DNA of 11,105 nt from UBA4971 sp900019985 (GTDB taxonomy: Bacteria; Bacillota; SHA-98; UBA4971). Positions 1 to 6,055 of this stretch are shown here, piece after piece. The notes beneath the pieces are model-generated. The model saw only the letters and a list, made by a program, of their open reading frames with translations, did not search any database and was not told where the DNA came from. A program made the position numbers and the translations under genes. Where the stretch lies: NCBI GenBank assembly GCA_050949175.1, contig JBMNFG010000013.1, positions 1-11,105 on the forward strand, read 5' to 3'. Within the stretch, counting starts at the first letter, position 1, and each line of letters begins with the position of its first letter.

Positions 1-159
1 AGCACCATGACAATGGTCCTTTATATGTATCAGACTGCATTTGAGTATATGTACATGGGACGCGCCTGTGCCATGGCGTATGTTCTTTTGATAATAATTA
101 TGGCCCTGTCCCTTATCTTGCTTCGTATGTTCAGGAGAGGCGGGGTTGTGTCTTATTAG
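1..159 (+). CDS. Sugar ABC transporter permease, MalF type (C-terminal end only)
   Basis: Frame 1 is open from the window edge to a TAG at 157-159 and gives the last 52 residues of a membrane protein. The visible part has a YQTAFEYMYMGRACAMAYVL segment, then a hydrophobic helix (VLLIIIMALSLILL), then a short basic cytoplasmic tail (RMFRRGG). A tail of the form 'G.A.A.a..L....l........r' is typical of the last helix of MalF/UgpA-type permeases. A MalG-type permease follows 48 bases downstream on the same strand, which is the usual partner order. The substrate cannot be read from this fragment. The family call is confident mainly because of the neighbour; the 5' part lies outside the window. 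Confidence 0.8.
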   Translation, partial: STMTMVLYMYQTAFEYMYMGRACAMAYVLLIIIMALSLILLRMFRRGGVVSY

Positions 160-207
160 AAGGTGTATTTTCAAAAGAGTGTCTGTCTGCAGAGATGAGG
201 TGGGATT

Positions 208-1140
208 ATGTCAGTGAAGGCTCATGTAGATGCCAAACGAACAGGCAAAGGAAGATTCTATACCTCAGCAGAACTTGGCAGCGCCCGTCCTGTTGAGACC
301 GTAATCTTGGTGCTCCTGGGCCTGACTATGTTGCTGCCGTTTGCCTGGTTAGTGTCGTCTGCGTTGAAGACCAGAGCCGAGCTTGTAAAGGTTCCGCCTA
401 TCTGGATTCCAGAGGTGCCGCAGTGGCAGAACTTCATTGCCGTCTTCCGCGAAGTGCCTCTTCTCAGATTCTACTTCAATAGCTTTGTAACTGCAGGTGG
501 GATAACATTGTCAGTTATGATCACCAGCGCAATGGCGGGATTCGCACTTGCCAAGTATAAGTTCAAGGGGCGCGATTTGGTGTTTCAGGGCATCCTTGCC
601 ACGATGATGCTCCCTGCATTTATATTTGTGATACCTGTTTATTACATGATGAAGCGCGTTCCCTTTGCAGGTGGCAACAATTGGCTGGGTGTAGGAGGTT
701 TCGGGCTTTTGCACTCTCATCTCTCACTGATTCTGCCCTTTGCAGTGAGCGGCTGGGGGATCTTCCTAATGCGTCAGTTTATGATAGGCATACCTGATGA
801 CCTCCTTGATGCTGCCCGCATTGACGGCGCTTCAGAGGCATACCTGTTTTTCCGGATTATTCTGCCGCTGACCAAGCCGGCCCTTGCGACAGTTGGGATC
901 TTCACATTCATTACTCACTGGAACAACCTTTTCTGGCCGTTGATAATCTCAACATCCGCTCCTGAACTGACCACTCTGACGGTGGGGTTGAAGATGCTGT
1001 CTATGTCTTTTGACCCTAACCGAAATGCCCATCTGATACTGGCAGGCCTTACAGTTGGGATTCTGCCTGTGGTTATTCTCTTTGCGTCACTCCAGGGGTA
1101 CTACGTCAAAGGCATGGTAATGAGCGGGTTGAAGGAATGA
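208..1140 (+). CDS. Sugar ABC transporter permease, MalG type
   Basis: This 310-residue inner-membrane subunit would pair with the upstream permease to form the channel of a binding-protein-dependent carbohydrate importer. A hydrophilic N-terminal segment of about 28 residues precedes the first helix (about 31-52). Several further helices follow (about 93-115, 126-147, 170-190, 224-245, 277-297). The cytoplasmic EAA loop that docks on the ATPase is clear at about 197-225: DAARIDGASEAYLFFRIILP, with the conserved Gly and the 'ILP' ending. The C-terminus (GYYVKGMVMSGLKE) matches the common 'F.....V.G...GAVKG' end of MalG proteins. GAGGTGGG sits at 197-204 before the ATG. The stop overlaps the next gene (ATGA), so translation is probably coupled. 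No ATP-binding subunit is present; such importers often share a common MsmK/UgpC-type ATPase encoded elsewhere. Substrate is unknown, probably a sugar or amino sugar. Confidence 0.93.
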   Translation: MSVKAHVDAKRTGKGRFYTSAELGSARPVETVILVLLGLTMLLPFAWLVSSALKTRAELVKVPPIWIPEVPQWQNFIAVFREVPLLRFYFNSFVTAGGITLSVMITSAMAGFALAKYKFKGRDLVFQGILATMMLPAFIFVIPVYYMMKRVPFAGGNNWLGVGGFGLLHSHLSLILPFAVSGWGIFLMRQFMIGIPDDLLDAARIDGASEAYLFFRIILPLTKPALATVGIFTFITHWNNLFWPLIISTSAPELTTLTVGLKMLSMSFDPNRNAHLILAGLTVGILPVVILFASLQGYYVKGMVMSGLKE

Positions 1141-2333
1141 GCGGTGTGATAGATCGTGAGATAAGGATAACCGAAGGTGCTACAGGGAAGATGGCAACCG
1201 GTTCCGTAGTCAGGATTGCGGATACTTGCACCGTTGGTTCTATTGCAAGGACAGCAGATGGCTCCGCAATGAAGACCGTCAGTGGTTCCATGGTAAAGAG
1301 TGCAGCCGACTCCATGGAGAATACGGTCGATGTCTCAATGGTAAAGACGGCAGACGACTCCGTGGTAGGGACGGCAGGTGCTTCTGTGGTGATCGGCGTG
1401 GATGTGGGGGGCACAAAGGTCGCTACAGGCTTGGTTAACAGCGAAGGAAAGATCCTTGCGGAAATAAACGAAGCCTTGGAAGCATCCGAGGACGATCCGG
1501 AGATCACCATCTTACAAGTGGTAAGACACATACGGACAATATGCGCTGAGGCGGGTTTGGAGAAAATCCCTCCAATTGGCGTTGGTATCCCTGCCGTGGT
1601 ATCGCGGGAAGACGGAGTGGTTATCTGGACGCCGAACATCCCCGCCTGGAGAGACTTGCCTCTTTGCAGCAGGCTTTCCAGGCATCTCGGCACAACCGAT
1701 ATCTCCATAGATTTTGACGGTAATACGGCGGTTTTGGCAGAGGCGTGGATCGGAGCAGGCAGAGGCAAGAAGAACGTGGTGTGCCTCATTATCGGAACCG
1801 GAGTCGGATCAGGGTACGTCCTTGAAGGGCGGTTATATAGAGGCAGCTCCTATATACCGGGAGCGGTGGGGTGGTGGGCTCTGGATCCTGAGCTTGTACC
1901 TGAGGCCATGTCAAGGAGGATTCCAAGCTTTGAAAGCCTGTGCTCAGGCCCGTCTTTGATCCGTATTGCGAATGAACGGGCGGACCGCGTGAAGGGGGCA
2001 AAGCGGTATCCTGACACTTATGCTTTGTTTGCCGGCTACGATGAGGGAGAACCAGGTGCGGTGGAGGTTTTGAACCGCGCAATAAGCTATGTTGGGATGG
2101 GTTGCGCGAATCTTGTGACCGCTTTCAACCCGGACGTTCTGGTGATCGGCGGAGGGATCGGCCTTGAGTATTGCAGGAGACCTAAGCTCTACGGCGAGAT
2201 TTGTAAAACAGTCAATAACATATCCCAACCGATCGCTGCGCAACATGTGAAGATAGTGCCAGCTGAGCTGGGACGGGTTGCGGGTATGGTAGGTGCTGCA
2301 AAACTGGCGTTTGATGATTTCGGATATCAGTAA
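1137..2333 (+). CDS. ROK-family sugar kinase with repetitive N-terminal extension
   Basis: A 398-residue protein whose residues from about 84 onward form a ROK (ASKHA fold) kinase, expected to phosphorylate an imported hexose or amino sugar with ATP. Visible motifs are phosphate-1 loop IGVDVGGTK (86-94), GVGIPAVVS (148-156), TPNIPAW (165-171), a likely catalytic Asp194 in DFDGN, phosphate-2 loop IIGTGVGSG (218-226), and GGGIG of the adenosine site near the C-terminus. The usual ExGH sugar/zinc motif reads AVGW (243-246), and the CxCGxxGCxE zinc loop is absent (only Cys269 remains). Normal ROK proteins start just before the DxGGT motif, so about 80 residues are extra, mostly 8-residue repeats. 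The ATG at 1137 overlaps the permease stop by 4 bases with GAAGGA directly adjacent. A GTG at 1386 with AGGTG five bases upstream would start the protein at the kinase core. Kinase identity is secure; the start and substrate are not. Confidence 0.9.
   Translation: MSGVIDREIRITEGATGKMATGSVVRIADTCTVGSIARTADGSAMKTVSGSMVKSAADSMENTVDVSMVKTADDSVVGTAGASVVIGVDVGGTKVATGLVNSEGKILAEINEALEASEDDPEITILQVVRHIRTICAEAGLEKIPPIGVGIPAVVSREDGVVIWTPNIPAWRDLPLCSRLSRHLGTTDISIDFDGNTAVLAEAWIGAGRGKKNVVCLIIGTGVGSGYVLEGRLYRGSSYIPGAVGWWALDPELVPEAMSRRIPSFESLCSGPSLIRIANERADRVKGAKRYPDTYALFAGYDEGEPGAVEVLNRAISYVGMGCANLVTAFNPDVLVIGGGIGLEYCRRPKLYGEICKTVNNISQPIAAQHVKIVPAELGRVAGMVGAAKLAFDDFGYQ
1173..1400 (+). repeat. 24-base tandem repeat array encoding octapeptides
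   Basis: Nine imperfect 24-base units plus one 12-base half unit lie end to end in the kinase frame, covering residues 13-88. In protein terms the units are EGATGKMA, TGSVVRIA, (DTCT), VGSIARTA, DGSAMKTV, SGSMVKSA, ADSMENTV, DVSMVKTA, DDSVVGTA and GASVVIGV. The loose consensus is x-[GD]-S-[MV]-V-K-T-[AV]. The most regular DNA unit resembles gay-gnc-tcc-atg-gta-aag-acg-gca. The last unit is itself the first beta strand of the kinase fold, leading straight into DVGGTK. The half unit is also a multiple of three, so the frame is kept throughout. Other frames are open here too, so openness alone does not prove translation. Confidence 0.88.
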
Positions 2334-2342
2334 AGAGATGGA

Positions 2343-2396
2343 AATAAGCCAATGAACGGGAGCGAGCTAATGGATAGGAATAAGCCAATGGATAGG
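2343..2396 (+). repeat. Three tandem 18-base units before the SIS gene
   Basis: The gap between the kinase and the SIS gene is mostly three adjacent 18-base units at 2343-2360 (aataagccaatgaacggg), 2361-2378 (agcgagctaatggatagg) and 2379-2396 (aataagccaatggatagg). The ribosome site AGGAGGA of the SIS gene (2394-2400) overlaps the end of the last unit. Read in one frame from ATG 2352, the units give a 21-codon ORF (MNGSEL-MDRNKP-MDRRTE-EDE) whose TGA at 2415-2417 overlaps the SIS start. Whether that small ORF is translated cannot be told; it has no clear ribosome site of its own. Confidence 0.85.
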
Positions 2397-2409
2397 AGGA
2401 CCGAAGAGG

Positions 2410-3168
2410 ATGAGTGAAGTTCTTTACATGAAAAAAGCTCGGGAGCTGCTGGATAGGATCGAGTCTACCCAAAGCGGCAACATCCAAAAAGCTGCGGAGC
2501 TCATGGCAGATTCAATTGCAGACGGAGGGCTTGTCCACGTATTCGGAAGCGGGCACTCAGTAATACCGGTGCTTGATATCTTCCCCAGATACGGAAGCTT
2601 TGTAGGCTTTCATCCGTTAATGGATCCGCGGTTAATGTGGACTGATGTCTTAGGCGGCGGAGGAGCTCGGGGACTCCTTTGGCTGGAACGCCGGGAAGGT
2701 TATATAGAGAGTTTCCTTGAGAGTTTTTCCTTCAAAGAGAAGGACGTTATGATGGTATACTCCCACGGAGGCTTAAACGCTGCTCCTGTAGAGGCAGCTA
2801 TTTATGCAAAGGAGAGAGGCCTGTCTGTAGTTGCCGTGACTTCCCTTGAGAATCACAAGAAAGCGAAACCGACGCACTCCAGCGGCAAGAAGCTGGGTGA
2901 CCTTGCAGATGTCCTTATCGATAACTGCGTCCCGCTGGAAGATGCCATGGTGTACCTGGACGGGCAGCCCGAACCTGTGGGAGCAGGCTCGACCCTTGCG
3001 GTGATTGCCATCACAATGTCGCTCTTGGTCGAAGTTGCAAGGAATCTCCGGGATAGGGGACATGAGCTGATTACCTTTGTGTCACCCAACGTCACAGCCG
3101 TAGATCCCGGTCATAATGAAATGGTCTTTAAAGAGTACGCAAAAGCTTTACGGAGGCATTGTGAATAG
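2410..3168 (+). CDS. SIS-domain sugar-phosphate protein (UPF0309-like)
   Basis: A soluble 252-residue protein with a single SIS (sugar isomerase) domain, resembling the UPF0309 group often found beside carbohydrate ABC transporters and ROK kinases. A helical N-terminus (about 1-38) precedes the phosphosugar loop VHVFGSGHS (42-50). The second loop, which in this group I recall as SNSGRN, reads YSHGGLN here (117-123). It is followed by the usual PVEAAIYAKERGLSVVAVTS helix-strand pair (126-145). Later conserved stretches are GDLADVLIDNCVPLEDA (163-179) and GSTLAVIAITM near 193-203. The start is supported by AGGAGGA nine bases upstream of the ATG. It follows the kinase with a 76-base gap and probably shares its transcript. 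The expected role is isomerisation, deamination or binding of the phosphorylated sugar; the exact reaction is not known. Confidence 0.9.
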   Translation: MSEVLYMKKARELLDRIESTQSGNIQKAAELMADSIADGGLVHVFGSGHSVIPVLDIFPRYGSFVGFHPLMDPRLMWTDVLGGGGARGLLWLERREGYIESFLESFSFKEKDVMMVYSHGGLNAAPVEAAIYAKERGLSVVAVTSLENHKKAKPTHSSGKKLGDLADVLIDNCVPLEDAMVYLDGQPEPVGAGSTLAVIAITMSLLVEVARNLRDRGHELITFVSPNVTAVDPGHNEMVFKEYAKALRRHCE

Positions 3169-3217
3169 GCCTTGACTTTCCGATCCTGAATCAGCGACCT
3201 GAGTGGGCGAAAAACGA

Positions 3218-3239
3218 CCACCGTAAGGCCTTTCGGTGG
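3218..3239 (+). terminator. Hairpin after the SIS gene, possible terminator
   Basis: The arms ccaccg and cggtgg enclose a 10-base loop starting 50 bases after the SIS stop. A short run of four T follows six bases later (ggttttct). It is placed where the sugar operon should end, but the T run is short and offset, and the motif also belongs to the surrounding repeat family. Confidence 0.35.
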
Positions 3240-3335
3240 AAGGTTTTCTACCACAGTTTTGGGCGTACGCTCTTAAATGGTTGATTCTCGCTCACCTTAA
3301 GGCTGAAGTGTGGCACATTTTCTACCACGATCAGG

Positions 3336-3368
3336 CGTTAAGGTGGTAGAATTTGGACCACCTTAACG
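3336..3368. repeat. 11-bp perfect inverted repeat
   Basis: cgttaaggtgg (3336-3346) and its exact reverse complement ccaccttaacg (3358-3368) are separated by 11 bases. It is one of the hairpins of the GTGGTAGA repeat field. Confidence 0.85.
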
Positions 3369-3406
3369 GAAGAAACGCCGTAATTTGCGCTCTGGTGGTC
3401 GAAAAC

Positions 3407-3433
3407 CGCCCACATTTTCTGAAAATGTGGGCG
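3407..3433. repeat. 13-bp near-continuous palindrome
   Basis: cgcccacattttc (3407-3419) and gaaaatgtgggcg (3421-3433) are exact reverse complements around a single T. This is the strongest palindrome in the window. There is no T run on either side that would make it a standard terminator, although a cruciform or a two-way stop signal between the convergent genes is possible. Confidence 0.88.
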
Positions 3434-3458
3434 AAAAACTGCCACCTTTTCCAAAAAA

Positions 3459-3540
3459 GTGGTAGAGAATCTACCACCTAAGCCCCAAAAAGCTCCCAAA
3501 ACGGGGCTGCAACCTGAAAATGTGGTCGATTCTCTACCAC
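3459..3540. repeat. Alternative inverted repeats sharing one arm
   Basis: gtggtag (3459-3465) pairs with ctaccac (3471-3477) over a 5-base loop. The longer word gtggtagagaat (3459-3470) also pairs exactly with attctctaccac (3529-3540). The two foldings are mutually exclusive. A further pair, agcccc/ggggct (3481-3486 and 3503-3508), lies between them. Confidence 0.75.
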
Positions 3541-3656
3541 CTTAGGCGGTTTTGGTGGTTCAAACTCTTCCATTTATGGGCGTTTGCTCGAAAAAACCGA
3601 AAAGTGTGGGCGAAATTGAACCATCTCTTTGAGGAAAGGTGGTTGAAAACAAACCA

Positions 3657-3678
3657 TTTATGAGCGTTTGCTCATAAA
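3657..3678 (-). terminator. 9-bp hairpin downstream of MFS-A, possible terminator
   Basis: tttatgagc (3657-3665) and gctcataaa (3670-3678) pair perfectly over a 4-base loop, about 120 bases after the MFS-A stop on the - strand. The AT-rich stem base is followed on the - strand by the mixed T-rich sequence tggtttgttttc, so termination is possible but not textbook. The same region contains one copy of the 20-base direct repeat. Confidence 0.4.
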
Positions 3679-3721
3679 AATCCGGAAGGGATCCTCATTG
3701 GCCAGGTCTAGTGATTCCCTT

Positions 3722-3820
3722 AGTTCAGCTAGTTCAGCTGGTTTAGCTAGGTCGCCGTGTCTAGCTGGTTCAGCTTGCTCGCCTAGTTCAGCTCATCTAG
3801 CTCATTCAGCATGTTCAGAT
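3722..3820. repeat. 9-base tandem repeat (agttcagct) at the MFS-A 3' end
   Basis: Eleven end-to-end 9-base units are visible on the + strand. Three are exact agttcagct (3722, 3731, 3785); the rest are variants such as ggttcagct, ggtttagct, tgtctagct, catctagct and cattcagca. On the - strand the units read gct-gaa-cta (Ala-Glu-Leu). The last residues of MFS-A (SEHAE) and its TGA stop fall inside the array. Beyond the stop, and one more TGA two codons later, the same frame stays open to a TAA at 3658-3660 as Ala/Glu/Leu/Pro-rich repeats. Confidence 0.88.
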
Positions 3821-5034
3821 GCTCCAAATGGCTTCGCGTTCGCCTCTTTTGCCATCGACTCAAATGCCAAGGCTAAAGCAGCAACTACGAGACACGGGAT
3901 AAGCGCTTTGGAGTATAGTACTCCGCCTTGAAGGCCTTGGGCAGCCAGCAGTCTTGTGAACCAGCCAACTACAGGAGGCACCATGGCTCCGCCTAGAATG
4001 TACATGAGACTCACAAGGCCAAAGACAAATCCTGACACCTTCGACGGGAATAGGTCTTTTGCTACGGCAAAGACCAAACTGGAGGAGCTGGCACATATGC
4101 CCATAATGAACAGTAGGACGTACATGGCAGGGAAGGGCAGTAATCCCGGAGCCAAGACTATGGGTGTCCATGTCAAAACATAGCAAATAGTAGTCTTTGT
4201 GAGAACGGACATCCTTGCAACAAAGAGGTCCATGCCTCGCGCGGCCATGGTGTCCGCGAGCCACCCCATGACCGGGGCCCCTAAGACATAACCTGTGGCT
4301 ATCATGGTCACTGCTCTTGCGGCTGAGCTTGAGTCTACCTGGTAGACGCTGGATAGACACGGGATGCCCCACAATCCCTGGAAAGCAGCTTGAGACCCGT
4401 ATTTCATAAATAAGAAGAATCCAAGAAACCAGAGGGGACGGTTTCTTAACACATCGAGCAAGGAGACCCAAGAGACCGCCTCTCTCTCAGGACCGGTTGC
4501 TGACATAGTATGAGCGGACCGCATTCTGGCAAACGCCCAGCTCGAGCCTGCTAACAGAACCGATACCACACCCAGCCCTGCAAAGACCTGCCTCCATTCC
4601 ATTGTTGCGGCGAGGCGCGTGAGCGGCACGGTTCCCACAAGACAGCTCAGGTTTCCGATGCCGGCAAAAAGCGCATTATACGTAGTAAACACTTTACGTC
4701 GAAACATAACTGCTATGAGTTTCATCCCAGGGATGAATCCGGCTGCAAGACCTGTTCCCATCATGATTCGTCCTAGGAAAGCAAAGGTGAAGCCATCAGC
4801 CTGGACGGCAAGAAATGATCCTAGGGCTCCGATTAACAGTGCACCTGCACTTGCTCGTTCAGGACCGATCCTATCAGAAAGAAGTCCTATAGCAGGCTGG
4901 GTCAGCGCGTATAATACGAAAAACCCGGACGACATGAATCCCAAGGCTGAGGCATCGAGGCTGAGATCGGACACGAGATCGTCGCCGACTACCGGCACCG
5001 CCATATCATGGAAGAAAGACAAAAAGAGCAACAC
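3802..5034 (-). CDS. MFS transporter A (N-terminally shortened paralogue)
   Basis: A 410-residue major facilitator superfamily protein, a polytopic secondary transporter. The motif A loop between helices 2 and 3 is clear as GLLSDRIGPER (50-60). GRIMMGTGLAAGFIPG (88-103) matches the helix 4 region, and a weaker half-repeat of motif A occurs later as GWLADTMAARGMD. It aligns over its whole length with MFS-B at 8120-9430, for example LGFMSSGFF, FLGRIMMG, MIATGYV, GAPV.G, MYVLLFIMG and AKDLFP. MFS-B begins about 25 residues earlier, so MFS-A lacks the N-terminal tail and roughly the first half of helix 1. The start is GTG; a TAG lies two codons upstream in frame, so no longer version exists. The C-terminus ends inside a 9-base repeat. 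Substrate is unknown. It may be active, impaired or a decaying copy. Confidence 0.85.
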   Translation of the reverse strand: MLLFLSFFHDMAVPVVGDDLVSDLSLDASALGFMSSGFFVLYALTQPAIGLLSDRIGPERASAGALLIGALGSFLAVQADGFTFAFLGRIMMGTGLAAGFIPGMKLIAVMFRRKVFTTYNALFAGIGNLSCLVGTVPLTRLAATMEWRQVFAGLGVVSVLLAGSSWAFARMRSAHTMSATGPEREAVSWVSLLDVLRNRPLWFLGFFLFMKYGSQAAFQGLWGIPCLSSVYQVDSSSAARAVTMIATGYVLGAPVMGWLADTMAARGMDLFVARMSVLTKTTICYVLTWTPIVLAPGLLPFPAMYVLLFIMGICASSSSLVFAVAKDLFPSKVSGFVFGLVSLMYILGGAMVPPVVGWFTRLLAAQGLQGGVLYSKALIPCLVVAALALAFESMAKEANAKPFGASEHAE

Positions 5035-5099
5035 ATCCTACTGAGATTATTTCAACGATTGTGCTGGCAGGTTGAAATGTTTGATACTGGTAATACTGC
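5035..5099 (-). promoter_or_regulatory. Leader of MFS-A, similar to the MFS-B leader
   Basis: The roughly 40 bases before the GTG start of MFS-A align with those before MFS-B: both begin (on the - strand) near acctg, end in aggatgtg, and match at many positions between, with about one gap. This indicates that the duplication covered the translation start. No clear promoter is seen. The ribosome site is weak (AGGA two bases before the GTG) in both copies. Confidence 0.5.
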
Positions 5100-5193
5100 A
5101 CTTACACTGCATCTTACGCACACTACACATTACCTACACTACACTTTACCTACACTGCACCTTGCCTATGCTAAATCTGACTTACACTACACC
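5100..5193. repeat. 16-base tandem repeat at the DegV-A 3' end
   Basis: Six units, the first of 14 bases and five of exactly 16, run end to end: 5100-5113, 5114-5129, 5130-5145 (ttacctacactacact), 5146-5161 (ttacctacactgcacc), 5162-5177 and 5178-5193 (tgacttacactacacc). The last unit contains the stop codon and the final codons of DegV-A (aag-gtg-tag on the - strand). The array therefore touches the gene end and shares its sequence. It fills most of the gap to MFS-A. Confidence 0.85.
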
Positions 5194-6047
5194 TTTGGAA
5201 GGAGTGCCTCAGGGGCAGCGACTATGCCCACAAGGCCTGGGCCGGAGTGTGCGCCAAGCACAGGTGATATCTGTCCTTGCGGTAGCCAATTGCACCGGAA
5301 TATCTTGTCTAGCTGCTCTTTGAGGCGGGCTGCGCCTTCCGGAAACTGAGAATGAAAGATTTGCATGCGCATGAGGGTCTCAGCGGGATATGCTGATGCA
5401 AGCAAATCTGCAATCCCGTCAATTGCCCGGTTTATGGAACGGGCTTGTTGGCGGATGACGCATGTACCGTTTTCTTTCTCAACTTGAGATACAGGCTTTA
5501 TGTTAAGGACTGATGCCAGCAGTTTCTTGATACCGCTGAGCCGTCCGCCTGGAATGACATACTTCAGCGTTGAGAGCATAAAAAACGTTTCCGTTGCCTC
5601 GGTCACTTGCTTCAGCAGGGATAATATGCGAGCTTTATCAAATCCTGCACGCACAGCTTTTGCCGCAACTTCTATATGCCATCCCACCGCACCTGAAATC
5701 CCTCTCGTGTCATATATGTCTATACTGGCTTCAGGTACCGACTTTGCTGCGATCCTCGCTGAATTGACGGTGCCGCTCAGTCCGGAGGACATGTGGATTG
5801 AGAGGATATCCGGGTCATCCTTTGCGATGTTGCGATAGAGTTCTGCAAAATCTCCGGGTGACGGTTGCGAGGTAGTTGGGATTTCTTTTCCTTTTGCTTG
5901 GAGCTCATAGAATTCGCCGGAAGCAATGTCTATTCCGCTGCGATATGTTTTGCCGTCTATTGTGATTCGCATGGGAACATAGTGTATCTCAAAACCATCT
6001 AGTTGTTCAGGGAAGATGTCAGCGGCGTAGTCAGTGACGATCTGCAT
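5187..6047 (-). CDS. DegV family protein A (fatty-acid binding, FakB-like)
   Basis: A 286-residue cytoplasmic protein of the DegV family. Family members such as FakB bind a fatty acid in a cleft and present it to the FakA kinase. Motifs are MQIVTDYAADI (1-11; the usual opening is 'I.TDSaaDl'), the ligand-head loop TTSQPSPGDF (about 57-66), SSGLSGTVNSARIA (about 86-99) and IYDTRGISGAVG (about 109-120). The C-terminal domain has GRL (about 167) followed by SVLNIKPV (about 178-185), and ends with GPGLVGIVAAP (about 269-279). The ATG at 6045-6047 is chosen because AAGGAGG (6056-6062) lies exactly 8 bases upstream; an in-frame TTG at 6077 would place that site inside the gene. This start gives the same length as DegV-B, with about 76% identity by eye and no gaps. 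No FakA kinase is encoded here. Confidence 0.92.
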   Translation of the reverse strand: MQIVTDYAADIFPEQLDGFEIHYVPMRITIDGKTYRSGIDIASGEFYELQAKGKEIPTTSQPSPGDFAELYRNIAKDDPDILSIHMSSGLSGTVNSARIAAKSVPEASIDIYDTRGISGAVGWHIEVAAKAVRAGFDKARILSLLKQVTEATETFFMLSTLKYVIPGGRLSGIKKLLASVLNIKPVSQVEKENGTCVIRQQARSINRAIDGIADLLASAYPAETLMRMQIFHSQFPEGAARLKEQLDKIFRCNWLPQGQISPVLGAHSGPGLVGIVAAPEALLPKV

Positions 6048-6055
6048 CCGGTTCT

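Larger units (their letters stand above)
3169..3680. repeat. Noncoding field of GTGGTAGA-type direct and inverted repeats
   Basis: No convincing gene lies in this roughly 510-base space between two convergent genes. A short motif, roughly GTGG(T/G)(A/C)GAAAA, occurs about eight times forward (for example near 3203, 3344, 3395, 3428, 3459, 3522, 3606, 3640). It also occurs about seven times reversed as TTTTCTACCAC-like words (near 3246, 3320, 3355, 3408, 3442, 3471, 3533). Many copies continue into CCTTAAGGC-like sequence. Because both orientations alternate, the region can fold into several hairpins, listed separately. A 20-base direct repeat, ccatttatgRgcgtttgctc, occurs at 3570-3589 and 3654-3673, with a partial relative (gggcgtacgctc) at 3261-3272. 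Function unknown. Confidence 0.8.

Noticed and set aside
1226..1438. Second + strand frame across the 24-base array (Arg/Gly/Cys-rich)
   Set aside because: It is an out-of-frame shadow of the kinase N-terminus with no start signal; the kinase frame leads directly into a conserved domain.
1106..1789. Long - strand frame of 227 codons with Thr/Ser/Pro-rich repeats opposite the kinase
   Set aside because: It lies antisense to the clear kinase gene; its repeats mirror the 24-base array, which happens to lack stops in several frames.
3169..3680. CRISPR array
   Set aside because: The motifs are short, occur in both orientations and are irregularly spaced; there is no fixed repeat-spacer step and no cas gene.
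3668..3931. Open frame on the + strand encoding a Ser/Ala/Leu-rich 87-residue protein
   Set aside because: It is the other-strand reading of the 9-base repeat and of the MFS-A 3' end; there is no ribosome site and composition follows the repeat.
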